From Polytrichum commune (lineage: Eukaryota; Streptophyta; Polytrichopsida; Polytrichales; Polytrichaceae), in assembly GCA_950295325.1 (NCBI GenBank), contig OX485804.1, forward strand, positions 59,984,533 through 60,048,532: a DNA stretch of 64,000 bases, in the 5' to 3' direction. The notes beneath the pieces were generated by a model. The model saw only the letters and a program-made list of their open reading frames with translations, searched no databases and was not told the DNA's origin. The position numbers were made by a program, and so were the translations under genes. Shown one piece after another: positions 1 to 13,767 of the stretch; position 1 is the stretch's first letter, and every line of letters starts with the position of its first letter.

Positions 1-430
1 CAAATACATATAAATCACACAAAACAAATAATCATCAACACTAAATGAATACATTAAGTCTAAATGATTTGAGGTAGATTTGATGATGGTGCAGTGGATG
101 ATTTGTTGACTTTTGAACACAACTACAATATACTCACACCCCATCATTCTTCAAAAGCACAAAATCATACGTTGCATAATATATGTGAACATGATGGCGC
201 ACATCTTAAGATTTTGGTACTAACAAAAGAATGAATGCATCTTCATGAAGGAAAGAAAAAACAAGCCCAAAGATAGCCTTAACCTCATGCTCATGGTTCC
301 AATTCCAAACCGGAATGGGGGAGGGAATGAAGAAATCCCATACCCCGGACCCAAGGAGCTCACTACATTTGTCAAGTGCAAGACCACGCGAGGAAAAAAT
401 AAAAGCAATACTTCTAAGGCACGTTAGCAA

Positions 431-490
431 AATATTATATATATATATATATATGTGTATGTATGCATATATATATATAGATATAGATAT
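431..490 (+). repeat. AT-rich microsatellite
   Basis: TA repeats with interspersed TATG and TAGA units over about 60 bp. Confidence 0.95.
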
Positions 491-499
491 TTGTTCTTA

Positions 500-735
500 T
501 TGAGTAGATATACATGGAATCTATTACGTAGGAAAAATTGTAACCAAATTTGGTGACTTCGTCAATGCATAAAACATGGCGTTGCTAACTATAATGGTGC
601 TTAATTTAACTAAGACAATTATTGAAAAAATACACAAAGTATGTCATCGATGTTTTGATATCTTTGGTAAAATAATAATAATAATAATAATAATAATAGC
701 ATTTAATATAGGGGTAGCAAACTTTGACCGCATGT
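500..735 (+). repeat. Dispersed repeat family H, copy 1
   Basis: GAGTAGATATACATGGAATC, AAAAATTGTAACCAAATTTG, ATAAAACAT, TGTAATATA or TTTAATATAGGGGTAGCAAA are shared in order with 13768-14040. It contains an AAT microsatellite (669-698) that the other copy lacks. Confidence 0.65.
669..698 (+). repeat. (AAT)10 microsatellite
   Basis: Uninterrupted trinucleotide run inside a family H repeat copy. Confidence 0.95.
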
Positions 736-3059
736 AGTATGCTAATGTGCACTAAGTAACCTCTTGGGGACCCTGGAAGACCTTCAAGCTTATCCACAAT
801 GAGCAAGTCAAATCCCAGATGTGGGCTATAGTCTCTCAAACCTCGTCTTTCAAGCACTATCAAGCTACAATAACCAATTAAACAAACAATGGTATTAGTT
901 AGAGTTATGATGAAATATTTGTATTGAAACAAATAAGGTTATGAATTCTAAGATTGTTTACTTATTTCACAAACTCATTAATCATCACCAACAATGGATA
1001 AGGCCGATTATTTATAATATTAAGTATGGATGTGTTCTCCAACATAACCCCCACCCTTGTTGAAAACATGCGTTGTTGAACCAAGTTAGAAACATGTTGC
1101 GAGAGAGAAGAGTCATTGGGTGTCTCGAACTTTATAGAGACATTTAGAGTGTTTGTTGCATCACTAGAAGCTTTCTTAGGTGTCGGAGTTGTTGCCACAA
1201 CAATTGTACCACTTTTTGTACTCTTACCAAGTTGGGATGACACCGTAAGGTGGAAGATCAGTTGGGGTGAAACAACCTGTACATTGGTTCCTTGAGGCAA
1301 GGGTTTAGGCATCCAACAAGGAACGAGTGTATGGGTTGGTTCGGCCAAATTGTGAAAGATCCTCAACACAATCTACATTCATAATTGCCTCCTCCTTGTA
1401 TTCCTTTGCTTCCTCAAAATGGCAGAATCCACGAGGGACAACTCAAAATCCAAGGACAATCTTGCAACCCTTGAATTGCAATGCTCAAAGCTAATTAAGA
1501 ATGCACATACCGTACATGGCTCCTTGTTTCATCTTAGAAGTGTTGGAGTGTTGAGGCTTGGCCTAGGATGTTCTACGAACAAACACTTTATTCACTCCGG
1601 CCCCCTCCGGAGGCCGGAGTTCTTCTTCTTCTGTTGGAGTGTAGGATACAAGTGGGTCATGGCAAATGTGAGCATGACACATGACAAATTTTGAAGGTGA
1701 AATAATTATTTTGTGTTAAAACAGAGAGCCATGTATAGTACACAAATTCCTCAAATATTGTAACCAAGCATAAAAGGAAGTTGTTTCACAGCCAATGGCT
1801 TTCTTGGTGGGCAACTCCTTGATGACATATCTAGTAAAGTTAGTCAAACAAACGATGAAAGCAACAATATCATTTGAAAAGAAACCAATAATATTTTATC
1901 ACAAAATATAGTGTAACCCTGATAATACCACATCTCAATTATATGATGCATTTCCCATCAACCGAACTTTCTAGTGTCAATTTACCGTGATAATACGACT
2001 TTGGCGCTCATAATTACAACATTTTTTAGGCCCGATTTGTCATATAATAGAGGTGATTAATGTGTGTGTGTCGTGGGATCCACACTAGGATTTGCATTGG
2101 GATCGAGGAGTACATGATGGATTCATCAATGGCTTAGTTGAAGGTAACTCAAGTTAATTGTTTAAATCCTTGGTTTCAAAACAATTGTTGGTTTTGAGTC
2201 TTTGGGTTTGGGTGGAGGTTGAAGGGTGTTGGGATTGCTAGATATGCATACTAGAATTATGAAGTTGTTGATTTCTCTTCTTGATTCAAAGTTTATCCTC
2301 ACACTTGAATCTCACATCTCTTTAGATTGGAATTTTTAGTCATTGCCAACTTATGATCCTAGATTTGCCCATGCCACTCTTTAATTTTTTGCCACCATAG
2401 CTTATATTAGTGTTGAGTGGCGGATGTTTTTCATTTCGGTTTTTATGTTCAATAATTTTAGTTTTGATGACCATGTCTCTGCACAAAACAACTTGCACAC
2501 AATTTGGATGAGACTGGTTAATTTTATCGTGCCCAACCAAACAAGACACTAAGTGCAAGGAAAATTTCGTGGGTGCAAAATTTAGAAGGACCGTCTCGCT
2601 TGCTCTTGTTGTAAACACAATACGCATTGATAAGTTGAAACTTGTGATTATTTATAAATCTCTACACCCAAGATGCTTTGAAAGGTAGTTGCCAACATGT
2701 TATATGTGGTGGTTTGCAAATGAAACGGTTAGATGACATCATATGTATATGATAGTTGGATGAAGAACCTCAATTGTACACTTCAAATCTCAAAAGTGGA
2801 AGGTACTTGGAGTTATGGACGATTCTATTACTCATCCTTTAAGCACGTTGGTAGGGGTGAATCATTTGGTTTTTCAACCCTGCAATTGAGCAATATTACT
2901 AACATTTTCTACCACCTAATGTTACAAGTATGGTGCAACCCTTGGATTAGGGAATAATTGCTACATTCAAGGTTTAGTGTAAGGAGAAACTTTGGAATGG
3001 GTTCTCTCTTGGTTTGATTCTTCTACTATTCACTAGGAGTTTAGAGGAATAATGCCTAA

Positions 3060-3500
3060 TGTAAGGCAAGCTATTATGTGACGCTAGAGAGAGTGGAAAG
3101 AGGTGAATCCCCAAATCATACAAAACAATTGTAGGATGTCCAAGATTCTACTTGTAGATCGGAGTGGTGATTTTGCCATGGATGGTGAACTTGAGAAAAT
3201 TAGAACGAAAGAAACAACAAATGAATTGGAAAGTCTCATTTCCTCTTTGAATCTTGGAAGTGAAGAATTACGTTTGAAGAATATGTGCAATTGGCTAGAG
3301 AAACAAATGTTGATGCATAGTACAATATGGTTGAGTTGGTGGAATTGGCATGGGGTGGAAAAATCCAACTGGGTTTACATTTGAACGAAGAGCCCATGGA
3401 GGGGAATGACGTGGATGACCAATCAACAAGCCCGCCAATGCCCAATTACTATCAAATTTTGCAATAAAGCATCCTTTAGAGTTTTCCATTATAGAAGTGA
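3060..3500 (+). pseudogene. Unidentified coding-like fragment, probably a transposon remnant
   Basis: A plus-strand ORF (ATG 3103 to TGA 3384, 93 codons) has ordinary protein composition with an amphipathic Glu/Leu-rich middle (ELESLISSLNLGSEELRL). Protein-like words continue beyond the stop in a shifted frame around 3340-3480. I do not recognise the family. A gag-like or transposase-related remnant is possible but unproven. Confidence 0.22.
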
Positions 3501-4094
3501 TGAACATGCAATCTTTTATGAATAAATTGGGCAAGATGTCAATTTCCAACATCAACAAACATCATCATAAGACAATAGATTATTACTTCATAGTGTGTGA
3601 TATGGTGAAGACATCATCACAAGACAATTTTTTCTTAACCCCATATTGTGTGGGAGTGTGAGAATATTTCCTCAATAGAAACTGTCTTTCATACTTGTGT
3701 ATCTTCATTGTGTATACACAATGACATCTTGCATTGAAATAGGTCATTTCTTTCGAAAACCTTGATAGTACAACATTTGAGACCAAAATGTCATGTTCTG
3801 CAAAATATGACATTTCGATAAGATGACACTTTCTTGCGCTACCAAACGTGCAATATTAGAGGGGGAGAACAATACTCTTAAATTTGATTTCTCCACATAT
3901 GAATTTCCGGAACTTGGATTTCTTAGCAAATGAAGGAACCACATGATTCAAAAGATAGAATGCCTTATCCCAAAGCAATGTATGTCACTTCTCAACATAT
4001 TTGAAAGGTGAAGGCAAATCCGCTCATTTGGTAATCTCACACATTAACGTAATCGTTCATACCAACAAGGTCATCAATTATGGCCTCCAAGGGA

Positions 4095-4470
4095 GATGGG
4101 TCTTAAGTGGCTTGTTTTCTTAGTCGGATTCCTATATTTTGATTGGCACGTGGTTCTGTGGGGATCAAAGAGTAGACATCGTAAAAGACACATGTTAAAA
4201 AGAGATTGGATTGCGTCTTCAAATAACTACTCTACATTCAACAATGAACACAACTGAAAGGACCTATGTATCCAATTAAAAAACCAACAAACACGCACTT
4301 CCGATAATCATAACTAAATTATGGAAGGTCTGATTTTCAATCCGGGTTTTGCATATTTTGCTTCGTAGATTTGCTAATGCAACATGAGTATCGTTGTTGT
4401 AAAATTCAATTGGTAGAAGTTGGAGAACATGAAAAACGAACCACACAATAACATACCCTCGTACCGTAAG
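4095..4470 (+). mobile_element. Dispersed element family E, copy 1
   Basis: About 370 bp shared with copies at 15.2, 22.0 and 49.4 kb in the same orientation. Shared words include CCTATATTTTGATTGG or variants, GATCAAAGAG, ATCGTAAAAGACACATG, CACTTCCGATAATCATAACT, TTCGTAGATTTGCTAATGCA and GAAGTTGGAGAACATGAAAA. Ends in other copies show AAGGTA-TGGGT at the left and ACCCACATACCTTA at the right, so it is probably a MITE with CTTAAGGTA-type inverted ends. Confidence 0.75.
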
Positions 4471-4682
4471 AAGCTACAAGGAAGACGTCAATGACGTTGG
4501 GTCTTTTGGGTGTTTCTTTTTGAGGATTTTGAGCAAGTCACGCCATAGGAGGTCTTCAATGCTTCTTCCTCGTTTCCGGGGATCGAGTCGGTTTTTGGGA
4601 TCCTTGGGACTCACGGAAGTTGGGGAGTGAGCTAAGTCGACCGATCCTTTTGGGGACCAATGCCGTTGCTTGGACATTGGAA

Positions 4683-4990
4683 ACCATGCGCTCGGTCCCT
4701 TCCTTTGGGCCCAACCTCGAATGTAGGTCCCGGTAGTGATTCCTCGTCTTATTACCAAGACCTATTAAGGGCTGGGTTACACCGAAGTTGGACCAAGGAA
4801 GATGGCCATTTTCCATGGTCTGGTTTCTTAAAAAAACCATGCGCTCGGTCCCTTCCTTTGGGCCCAACCTCGAATGTAGGTCCCGGTAGTGATTCTTCGT
4901 CTTATTACCAGGACTTATTAAGGGTTGGGTTACACCGAAGTTGGACCAAGGAAGATGGTCCTTTTCCATGGTCCGGTTTCTTAAAAAAAA
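4683..4990 (+). repeat. 153-bp tandem duplication
   Basis: Unit 1 (4683-4835) and unit 2 (4836-4988) both begin ACCATGCGCTCGGTCCC and end in GGTTTCTTAAAAAA. They differ at only about a dozen positions, so the duplication is fairly recent. Both strands are open across it by chance of the repeat. No known protein is encoded. Confidence 0.9.
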
Positions 4991-5504
4991 ACCGGTTTAC
5001 AAAGTCTTTGGGCCCCTCATTTGGTGTTAACCGAATGTGGACCAAGAGGATTCATCATGCACCAAAAAAGTGAATGTGTTGGTTTTTTTTATAAATATGT
5101 CCAAAAAGGGCGGTTTTCAGAAAGAAAGAAAGTTTGACCATTCTTTTGTCTTCTATTTTCTTCATCTTCTCTTCTTCAAAAAAATTAATATATATTTATA
5201 TATTTATAACTTTTTTTATAACATCATTGAAGAGAAATGTTTTTATAACATTTCTACTAGAGCACCTCTTTTGCCTCTCCCACCGCAATTCCCGTTCAAC
5301 CATGTAGGACCATGTTGGGTAATGTAGGCCTTAAATAAAATATGTCTTTTGGGGACCTCGAACTCCACAATTTCTATGACATTTTTTTGCTTGTGTAGAC
5401 CGAAGTGGTCCTAAGCCAAGTTCAAGAGCCAATCACAAATTTTGGAGGACCTTGGGACGATCTCATGATCCATGATGTAAATAACCCTAAGGGTGGGTGG
5501 GTTT

Positions 5505-5830
5505 ACGCCGATGTTAGTCCGGTATAGAGGTGAATCATGGTGTCAATAATCAACATCAATAATGGTATCAAAAAATCTACCCATGCGTATCAAAATTGTA
5601 AACCAGCCATAAATCGCATCCTCCAATATTTGTCAAGGTGAGAGAATTTGTATGGTACTTGAGTTGTTATTTAGACTAGTATTATTATATACCATATTTG
5701 ATACTAGGGTAAATATTGTCTAGGCATGAAAGTTCTTACATGGTATACAAACCCTAATGATCTAAAAATAGGAACGTACTATGAAAAACCCATATCCTAC
5801 CCGTATTAAAAATAACGATATTGCCAAATG
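5505..5830 (+). mobile_element. Family I MITE, second copy
   Basis: It starts near GATGTTAGTCCGGTATAGAG and is collinear with the reverse complement of 24492-24836 (ATCAACATCAATAATGG, CTACCCATGCGTATC, ATACAAACCCTAATG, CCTACCCGTATTAAAA). Its right end is more diverged, so terminal inverted repeats are no longer clear. Confidence 0.6.
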
Positions 5831-6939
5831 ATATTAAGGGAAACAATACTTACCAACAATGGTTTACGCTTAGAGTTCACGACCAAAGGAAACTCTAGTA
5901 TTGAGCAATGGTAATGATCAAGAGCATATCTTTTGACATGGCAAGGATGATTTTTGACATGTGCATGAGTTAAAATCATGAAAGAAATGAAACGACGTTG
6001 ATGTGGCACCACTTTATGCCAATTCTCACATCCCAACTCATGAAAATATTTATAGTTTGAAACCCAATGTTCGAGTTGGAATTCACTCCATAATCCAAAA
6101 CTATGGTCAACTATAACGGGTCTTTTTGGACCTTGAGTTTCTTGAATCTAGACCCTAATGGACTCTTACCCTAGTGTGAAGTGTATGCATATGCACCCAA
6201 TGCATGTGGCAAAATGTTCTAGTTCATTTCCATCCATGCTTGGTGAAGTTATACTTTCTCATATATATATATACACACACACACATTGTGATATGAATAA
6301 TGGATTAATAGTTATTTGTAGTGTTTTCTAAAAACTATATTTAGATTTATATATATATATATATATCCATATCTCAACAACAAAAGGAGGTATCCTTCAC
6401 TCTCAATGTTTTTCTTTACATAAAACTCATATTTAAGTAAAAAAGGGGACATTATTTTAGAACGTGTAGTTTTGGGTAACGCAAATGCATGGCTGGATTT
6501 GTCAATACACTTTCTATGAATCTAAATCTCGTTGAATGGTTCATGTGAATCTTTTGTGATAAGTTAAATGATGTTTTTATAAATACCACAAAAACTCTAA
6601 GATATCACCTATTCATTTTTACATTAATTTCAATGAATCAAACAAATACTCTAATACTATCATAACTATGTTTTGCATTGTACCATTATATCATGCCATC
6701 TTACTAGTGCCTTGTAATACAACTCAAGCCAGTTGTAAGTTAGTTGTGGATTAGGGTTTGGGTCCAATTTCACTTGAATAGTTGGTATGTGCCGTATTCA
6801 TTGTGGTCTAGTTTTACAAGAGGACTAAATATACTCGAAACTAGAAGAAGTTGCACATGAAAATGTGTAAGTCCAACCTTGGAAAATGCACTCAAGGTCG
6901 TAGAGGTCATGTAAAGTGTGGGTTTTCCCCTTCTCCCAA

Positions 6940-7340
6940 GGTGGACTCATGTAGCGAGGAACTTGGGTTGTTGTCTACACTAAATATGATATTTAAAGTA
7001 GTGTCGCCAAATCTAAATGTCTTGCTCAATAGTAATTGTAAACTACGGTATAAGGTCACCAACACTAAATGTTGACCCAACATGTTGTGTCACTCCTTGA
7101 AATTTTATTTGGGGTTTATAGATATACAATGGTGCAAGTACTACCACTTACCAAGTGGATTTTCATCCAAATTTTAATCATCCACAACAACATTTCATCA
7201 CAAGTTGCTGACAAGAGAAGGCATGGTTTTGGCCAATGGATGAACTCATCCACCATCCATGACAATATTTGTTCACTTATTCATAAGAAGTGTCATCCGA
7301 AAAGTTACCATAGTGACATTAAATTCCATAGGTAGTGTAG
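6940..7340 (+). repeat. Dispersed repeat family G, copy 1
   Basis: About 400 bp is collinear with 56940-57365: ACACTAAATATGATATTT, CCACTTACCAAGTGGATTTT, CATCACAAGTTGCTGACAAG, CATCCACCATCCATGACA, AAGTGTCATC and GAAAAGTTACCATAGTGACA. No significant ORF is conserved between copies. Confidence 0.78.
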
Positions 7341-8597
7341 TTTCCTTTCATCAAGAAGTAGGTAGTCGAGGTATTTTATGGTTGTTTTGTGCATGCATTC
7401 CATTGGGTTGTTAATGCTATATATATATATTTTACTATTTACATAGTTTTTTTTAACCAAAGAGATATGTGAACGTTATATAATGTCTACACAACCAATT
7501 TGAACTTCGTTGGTAAGATACACAAAAAATATCTACAACATTGTGTAATTCCAAATAGTAAGTGATACTAAACCCCATTATTTAGCATACTTATTCCCTA
7601 AGAAGGGATTTCGAGGTGTCATATTTTTTAAGTCAATGTCCATGGCTTGATGATCCTCATACTCACAATGGCTCTCCCCTCGATTTCGCGTTGGTTCTCC
7701 CAAGCTGGTTGTATTTTGGCTCCGTTCTTGCAATTGAATTCTCAATTTGTGCCCAAACAAATAACAACAAAAACATACTCACATTGACTTCGAATACAGA
7801 TACCAAAAACACATGTGTTTAGTAGAGAGCAAACTACGCGCTCAAAATACGATATCCATTCTAGGTTCAGAGAGTCGATATAATTGGACGAACCTAGAAT
7901 TCGACCCTTTAACGAGCACGAGAATCTTCACTTTAAAAACGCACACAACACTCACATTAGCTTCGAACGTAACGAAGAAAGTGGCTACGGCCTCGACTCG
8001 AGCTCGCTAACCACCTCGTAAGTCGTACTAATCGCGTGTTCCACACCTTGGGAGAAGTGGCCTAGCTAACTTAGTTGGAAAGAGTACCCGTTGAAGAAAA
8101 CCAAACCAAAACCCATCTTACAAGACCTTATCTTAGAACGGATGATCAATATAAACGCTTCATCATCTTAGAAGATTTGACCACCGTGCATTGGGTGTCA
8201 AGAATGACCCACCCCCCCCCCCCCAAACACATTCCTCATTGCTTCAAAATGATAGAGAACATGGGTAAAATCGCACGAGGGCAAAAGCAAAAGTGGCGAA
8301 GGAGGCGACCCACCCACCCAAACCAAGTAAGCTTCTTCGAGCCACAAACACAAGGCCGAATTCTTCGCCCCGATCGTTCAAAGTCGCCTCCCGCTTGCAC
8401 GTGTTTTGGGGCGGTCATCGCCTCGTAACGAGGACCGTTTCTTTCGAGGTTAGAGCATCGCGTGGAATGTCCGACCTCGCACTTGGTTTTTAGTATTTCT
8501 ATTGTTGTGTGTTGTTTGTGTGTGTGTGTGCGCGCGCGTTCGTTTGTTCGTTTGTTTGTTTTTTTGGGTGAGCTCCGAGCCTCAAAGGTAGCGATAT

Positions 8598-8850
8598 CTT
8601 CTTAACCCTTAAAGGACATATGCTTTCCCGATACCACACCCAAAATATCTTTTAAAATTCATTTTAAGCATGATTAAGCAATTAATTTACATAGGCTCTA
8701 TTCTAAAGAAGTATAGATCTTGCTAAGGTGCTCGATTTGGCAGTCTAAAAACCCCATTTGGTGCAATGGAGTAGAAGTTTTGAACAAGATTCTCCCAAAA
8801 TAATACCAAGCCCGTGGGGTAGCATTGTCCTTTAAGGGTTAAGGAGGCTT
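8598..8850. mobile_element. Small foldback element with CTTAACCCTTAAAGGACA ends
   Basis: CTTAACCCTTAAAGGACA near 8602 is matched in reverse complement by TGTCCTTTAAGGGTTAAG ending near 8842. About 240 bp overall. No ORF and no clear target duplication. Single TTTAAGGGTTAAGG words also occur in intron 11 (34460). Confidence 0.6.
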
Positions 8851-9168
8851 GCGTTGGAAACCCTCCCCAAATCTTGGGTAGTTTTGGAACTTTGCATCTA
8901 AGGACCTCGGGACTTTTGAAACTTTCTTTGGGTACGGGTAAAGTGTGGCCCCGGGTAATCGGGCTCAAAGTACTTGGGTACGGTTCATTCGTGGTGTCAG
9001 CTCCTCATTTGCCCCAAGGACTTGGTCCCAAGGAAGCTCGTGACGGCCTTATCGTAACCCTCCAATACTCCAAATCGTGGACGTTTTTCCTCCCGTTTTT
9101 GTGGGCCGTCCTCATCCTCGTAGGAATAGGTTTCCATGAATTTTGGATGGTCATGAATTGGTTAATGG

Positions 9169-9170
<2 letters not shown>

Positions 9171-9217
<47 letters not shown>
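9171..9217 (+). repeat. (TC)23 microsatellite
   Basis: An uninterrupted TC dinucleotide run of 47 bp. Confidence 0.98.
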
Positions 9218-9219
<2 letters not shown>

Positions 9220-9381
9220 GTATATGCATCGTTCGCCTACTCATTGGATTTTCATAACCTTCAACCCTTCAAATCTTGAGAGATTTTCGCTCAAGATTTT
9301 TCCCATTTTTGCGGGTTCTTCTCGTACCCATTCATATGCTATTGATCTCGATCGGTTTATTCAAACTCAACTTGGCTCCTC

Positions 9382-9412
9382 GATGATGATGATGACGATG
9401 ATGATGATGATA
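9382..9412 (+). repeat. (GAT)n microsatellite
   Basis: Ten GAT units with one GAC interruption. Confidence 0.93.
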
Positions 9413-12410
9413 CATACACGTACCATTTCAAATTTTACTTTTGTGTTGATGTTGAAAAGAAGTGTGTGAATGATTCAACTAATGGAACAAACAACATTGT
9501 TTCTTGGATTTCACTCGGGTTGCGTTCGTTCGCCGAGGTTGGTTGTATTTTGGGTTCCTTCTTGCAATTGATTGTCCAATTTGTGTCAAAAAAACAGACA
9601 CAAAAAAACCTAACCTAAACTAAACTAAACTAAAGGAACAAGCAAGTTGTATAGAGGATCCACTTTTAGGGGTTTGTTGTAAAGAAAGCAGAAAGAAAGA
9701 AACATATAGTGAGGTTTATAACTAGGAATGTTCACATGGCAAGTAGCTCCAATGAATCTTGGTAGTAAGGTCCCATACATTATTCAATTGTATATGTATG
9801 TTGGGTTGGGAATAAGCCAAACTCTATTCGGAATTATACTATGTTTTGAACATATTCATCTTGATAAACTCAGGTGAAGTAATGTTTCTAATATCATTAT
9901 ATTGGAACGGCTAATAACATTTGAATAATGTTATGTCGTAGTAGGCTTATTAAAGATACAACAAATGATGTTGGAATTGTATAAGAAGGTGAATTCATTA
10001 GGACATGTTAGATAAAGACAAATATAGAGAGGTACTTCACCTTGACCAAGTCGCAAGCTCATATGCAAACCTGAAGTGGGTTTATGGAGCATGGGCATGG
10101 GACAAGTGCTACTGCCACCTCTCGAACGTTGGGAAAATTTACTTTAAATTTGATTGGATCAACAAAAATGAAATGTTTATTTATTTTTAAATAAATCCAC
10201 ATGGCGTTAGCACATTGAGGCACATTGGTTGGGACCAATAGAATCCCACACATGTTGAGATAAAAAACGGTCAACAAAAGAGCACGATAGGCACTTATCG
10301 CGGGTGAGTTGTATGATCCATGGGTTCGAACCTTGCATTGATAACGTAGTAAGTTTCTAAAGATTTTTAGGAGTAATGGACACGACGATCGTGGAACGGT
10401 TGACATTGTGCCATGATAGGTAAAGTTGTTGAACGTCAAAGAGTTGCACGATTGTGATTGCGTGGTAAAAGGTAGATGGATCTTACCGAAAGGCCAAAGC
10501 AAAATCACCCCAAAATTGCCTAAAACAATTTAATGCAATTCATAAATTCATTGAAGAAAATCAACAACTCTTATGGTATAATTTATTGTACATATCAAAG
10601 ATTTATAAAGGTTTTCAAATATCCTTCTTCTTTTTGTTTGCATTTAACCACTAAACCCTAAATGTAGTGTAATTTGTTTTGTTTGCATGTTTTGAGAAAA
10701 GTATCAAAGTTATGGACATCGATATTGCAGCTTTCCCATCAATTTATGGTTCTTTTCCCAACTGAATAAAAGAATGAATTGAGTTCAATCAATCTTAGGG
10801 CTGGTGCACATGGGTCCCAAGTCCTAAGTCCCAAATCATTTGAGGTCAATTCATGCAATTTGAACCGTTGAAATCATGGAAGTCGGGACTTACCACTTCG
10901 CATGGGTCCCAAGTCTTAAGTCCCGAGCATGACATGGATGCCTACATGGTAACATTTTTTTGGAGGTGTGACTTTGGAATTGTGTTGAGAGTTGGAATTG
11001 TTCCTATGTATACTGACATGAAATAATGTGAGCAAGTTGATAATCGAGAACAATTGTGACTTTGTTGTTTTAGAGCACTAAATTTCAATTGAAAGAAAGT
11101 TTTGTTGCAAACAAACAAGATAACACAAGGTAGCCATGGCACCAAATTGTGACCCTTACCCAAAATTGACCCTCCATATATTCTTGCATGAACCCATGAT
11201 TTGCATGAACATGACAACCTAGGGTCGGTTTTGTGGACACATCCATAATGAACACTATGCAATTCATAGTTTTTTCATACGGTGTCCACAAATAACCTAA
11301 TATGTGTTGGGATTCCCTCCCAACTACCAAAAAACAAATGGCATATTAATAATAACAATCATGGTGAATGCTTAACATGGAAAAATTATTGGTGATGTTA
11401 TCATAGTGAACATATACATACCCTTTTCCTAGGATCGCTAAACTTGCAATTAGTAAACATGATATGCAAATCTAGATCGAGACCATAGCTCTTTTGCTCA
11501 TAAAATTTGGAGCCCGCATGAATTAAATTCATTGTTAGCACAAAATAATCTCTTTCTTTGTTCAATGATCATGTGCCCCCCCCCCCCCCTCCTCCTCTTC
11601 GCCCATTTTATCGACTATTGAACCACGAATGATATATGCAAACGTTTAGCACTTACTCCACTCTCTTTGACACACAGGTCTTATCGACATTCATTCTTCA
11701 AGTCACAATTAACTACACACCACTTATAAGGTGCTCGATGAAAAACAAGTAACCCGTTTAGGCCCTTTTGGTATTCCATGTGACAAAATCGAGCTTTCCC
11801 TATCCTTTCAAAGTTTTGGCCTATTGCCTTTGGTCACAAGTGATGGTGCTCTCACGACGTTTTTGCATTGGATTTTGCAATTAGGGCGGCGACCTCCCTA
11901 CGAAATATGGTAATGGTCGGCCAAGTAAAGTGCTCAACTTTCAAACTAAATCCTCGTTTCCAACCTTCGCCCTCAACACGTTTCACTTTGATACTCCTTC
12001 TTCTTCGCCCTCCGCTTCTCCTTGGCACCAATCTTTGTATAAACTCGGTGTACATGAAATCACCCAACCTATCATCTAGAGCTAGTGTTCCCTCATAATA
12101 AGGTCACGTTGGCGGTGGTCTCAACACAACTCTTTTTGGGTGAGCTAAAGACCGACGAAGGTTTGGGGAATGTGGGTGACCGGCCGACTCAAGAGATGTT
12201 GAATACTTCAACATGAGCTTCGCATGAGTTTGCCGGCGGATGATACTTGGATGAAAAAATGAATGACACCCATACCTCCCCCCCCTCTCTCTCTCTCTCT
12301 CTAAACCTCGTGTGGGCCACATGAGCTATTGTATACGAGAGCTTGTACAAGCAATGACCTTGTGACAACCACCAAGGCCACATACAAAGTGCGGTACTTG
12401 AATTCATATG

Positions 12411-12446
<36 letters not shown>

Positions 12447-12447
12447 G
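12411..12447 (+). repeat. Compound (AT)n(GA)n microsatellite
   Basis: A short AT run at 12411-12421 is followed by GA repeats at 12424-12447. Confidence 0.95.
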
Positions 12448-13767
12448 ATAAAAACTCACATTTTAAAATGAATACTAGCACTGCAAGCATGCGAGTTGTG
12501 GACAATTATTTTGTGTCACTGGAAAATTTGTCCTACGTCACTGGAAACTTTGTAAATCTATCATGGCAGTAGATTTGCAGATTCTCTCACCAACATGTGA
12601 CGATTGATCTAAGAATCACATGTCGTTGGTGCATACATGGTTTTATCTATTTGACAACACCAATTGATTCATAGTTTTAAAAAATAAGGATTTGTTCAAG
12701 CCACAACACAACTCGCACAATCTCTCAATACAATAATGATGTCCATTTGTGTGTAAATAGCCTCGTTCCATGGCACGGTCACGTCAATCACTCGCCGAGA
12801 TTGTCGTAAAGCTAAGGAACTACACTCAAAGACCCTAGTTCTTCTTCTTCCTCGGTGGAATCCCACGTAAGACCTATGCACAACAAACATCATGAAGATT
12901 TTAATATTTACCACATCCCGACAAAGTCCCCAATGATTGGTAAAGTCGGAACCCTACTTTCTCATACTACGTTTCTTTATTACTATTAATCTCGAGATGA
13001 AAAATAATGTGGGACTTCCGAAATCCTTGGGTTCGATGTACTCTTCTACCTTACTCAAAGAGGAAAGTGCGTTGTACCTTAACCGGTCGGTGGGGACTTG
13101 GGAGAGTGCAACGCCGGAACAATTGTGCTACATTTCCCTATTCCTATTTGTAACGGCCTCGTGGTGGGCCGGGCATAGAGGTAATTGCTCTAACTTAATG
13201 CTTTGTAGTTCTCCCACCAAAACACATACACCCATCATGTGTTATTATTAATAACATTATTGTATACCTTATTTTAGCCTCTCTAAAGGGACCCAAGGCT
13301 CAAGTAACTAACAAATTGCACATAAGGTAGAGGTGTCTAATCATGTCAATGACTCCAATCTGAACACGTGTTTTTTCTCCAAAGTGGATAACTACGTACT
13401 TGAGCGTGAACATTTCAATGGAGAATGCTATGTAGTCGTGTTATTGTAAGGACTGAAAAACACATTGGTTGGAAGTAGACAAAATGTCAACGATGAATGT
13501 TGTCATTAGGGGGAGGGGGCTATGTAGCTCGTAAGGGTTGAATGACACTTTGAACATTACTATAAAAATTAGGCGTGCTCTAAATCGCACGATTGTAATG
13601 TCTTTGTGCTCATGACGTAATTGCTAACACAAATAAAACATTGCATATTTGTGTGGGTTACACGGGGGGTGCACTTCATTGTCAAGTTGAACACCACGTG
13701 CGATAAAACAAAATCTACTTTTTACATAAAGCATCACCAAAATGGTTCAAAAGTTTATGATTTTTTT

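Larger units (their letters stand above)
1..3059. other. Gene-free AT-rich DNA
   Basis: Apart from microsatellites and the family H repeat I see no gene. A 135-codon minus-strand ORF at 962-1369 (rich in Thr, Ser, Val) has no recognised domain. I leave it uncalled. Confidence 0.5.

Noticed and set aside
4556-5073. Two 137-codon ORFs on opposite strands over 4556-5073
   Set aside because: Both are open only because a 153-bp unit (a multiple of three) is duplicated; the encoded repeats match nothing known.
7685-9595. LTR retrotransposon bounded by the 80-bp direct repeats
   Set aside because: Repeats are short, no TG...CA ends, primer-binding site or gag-pol remnants were recognised between them.
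10310-10345. tRNA gene suggested by GGGTTCGAACC
   Set aside because: The B-box-like word is present but no acceptor stem, A box or cloverleaf could be drawn.
10059-10508. 149-codon minus-strand ORF
   Set aside because: No domain, no homologous word elsewhere, composition like the surrounding DNA; probably chance.
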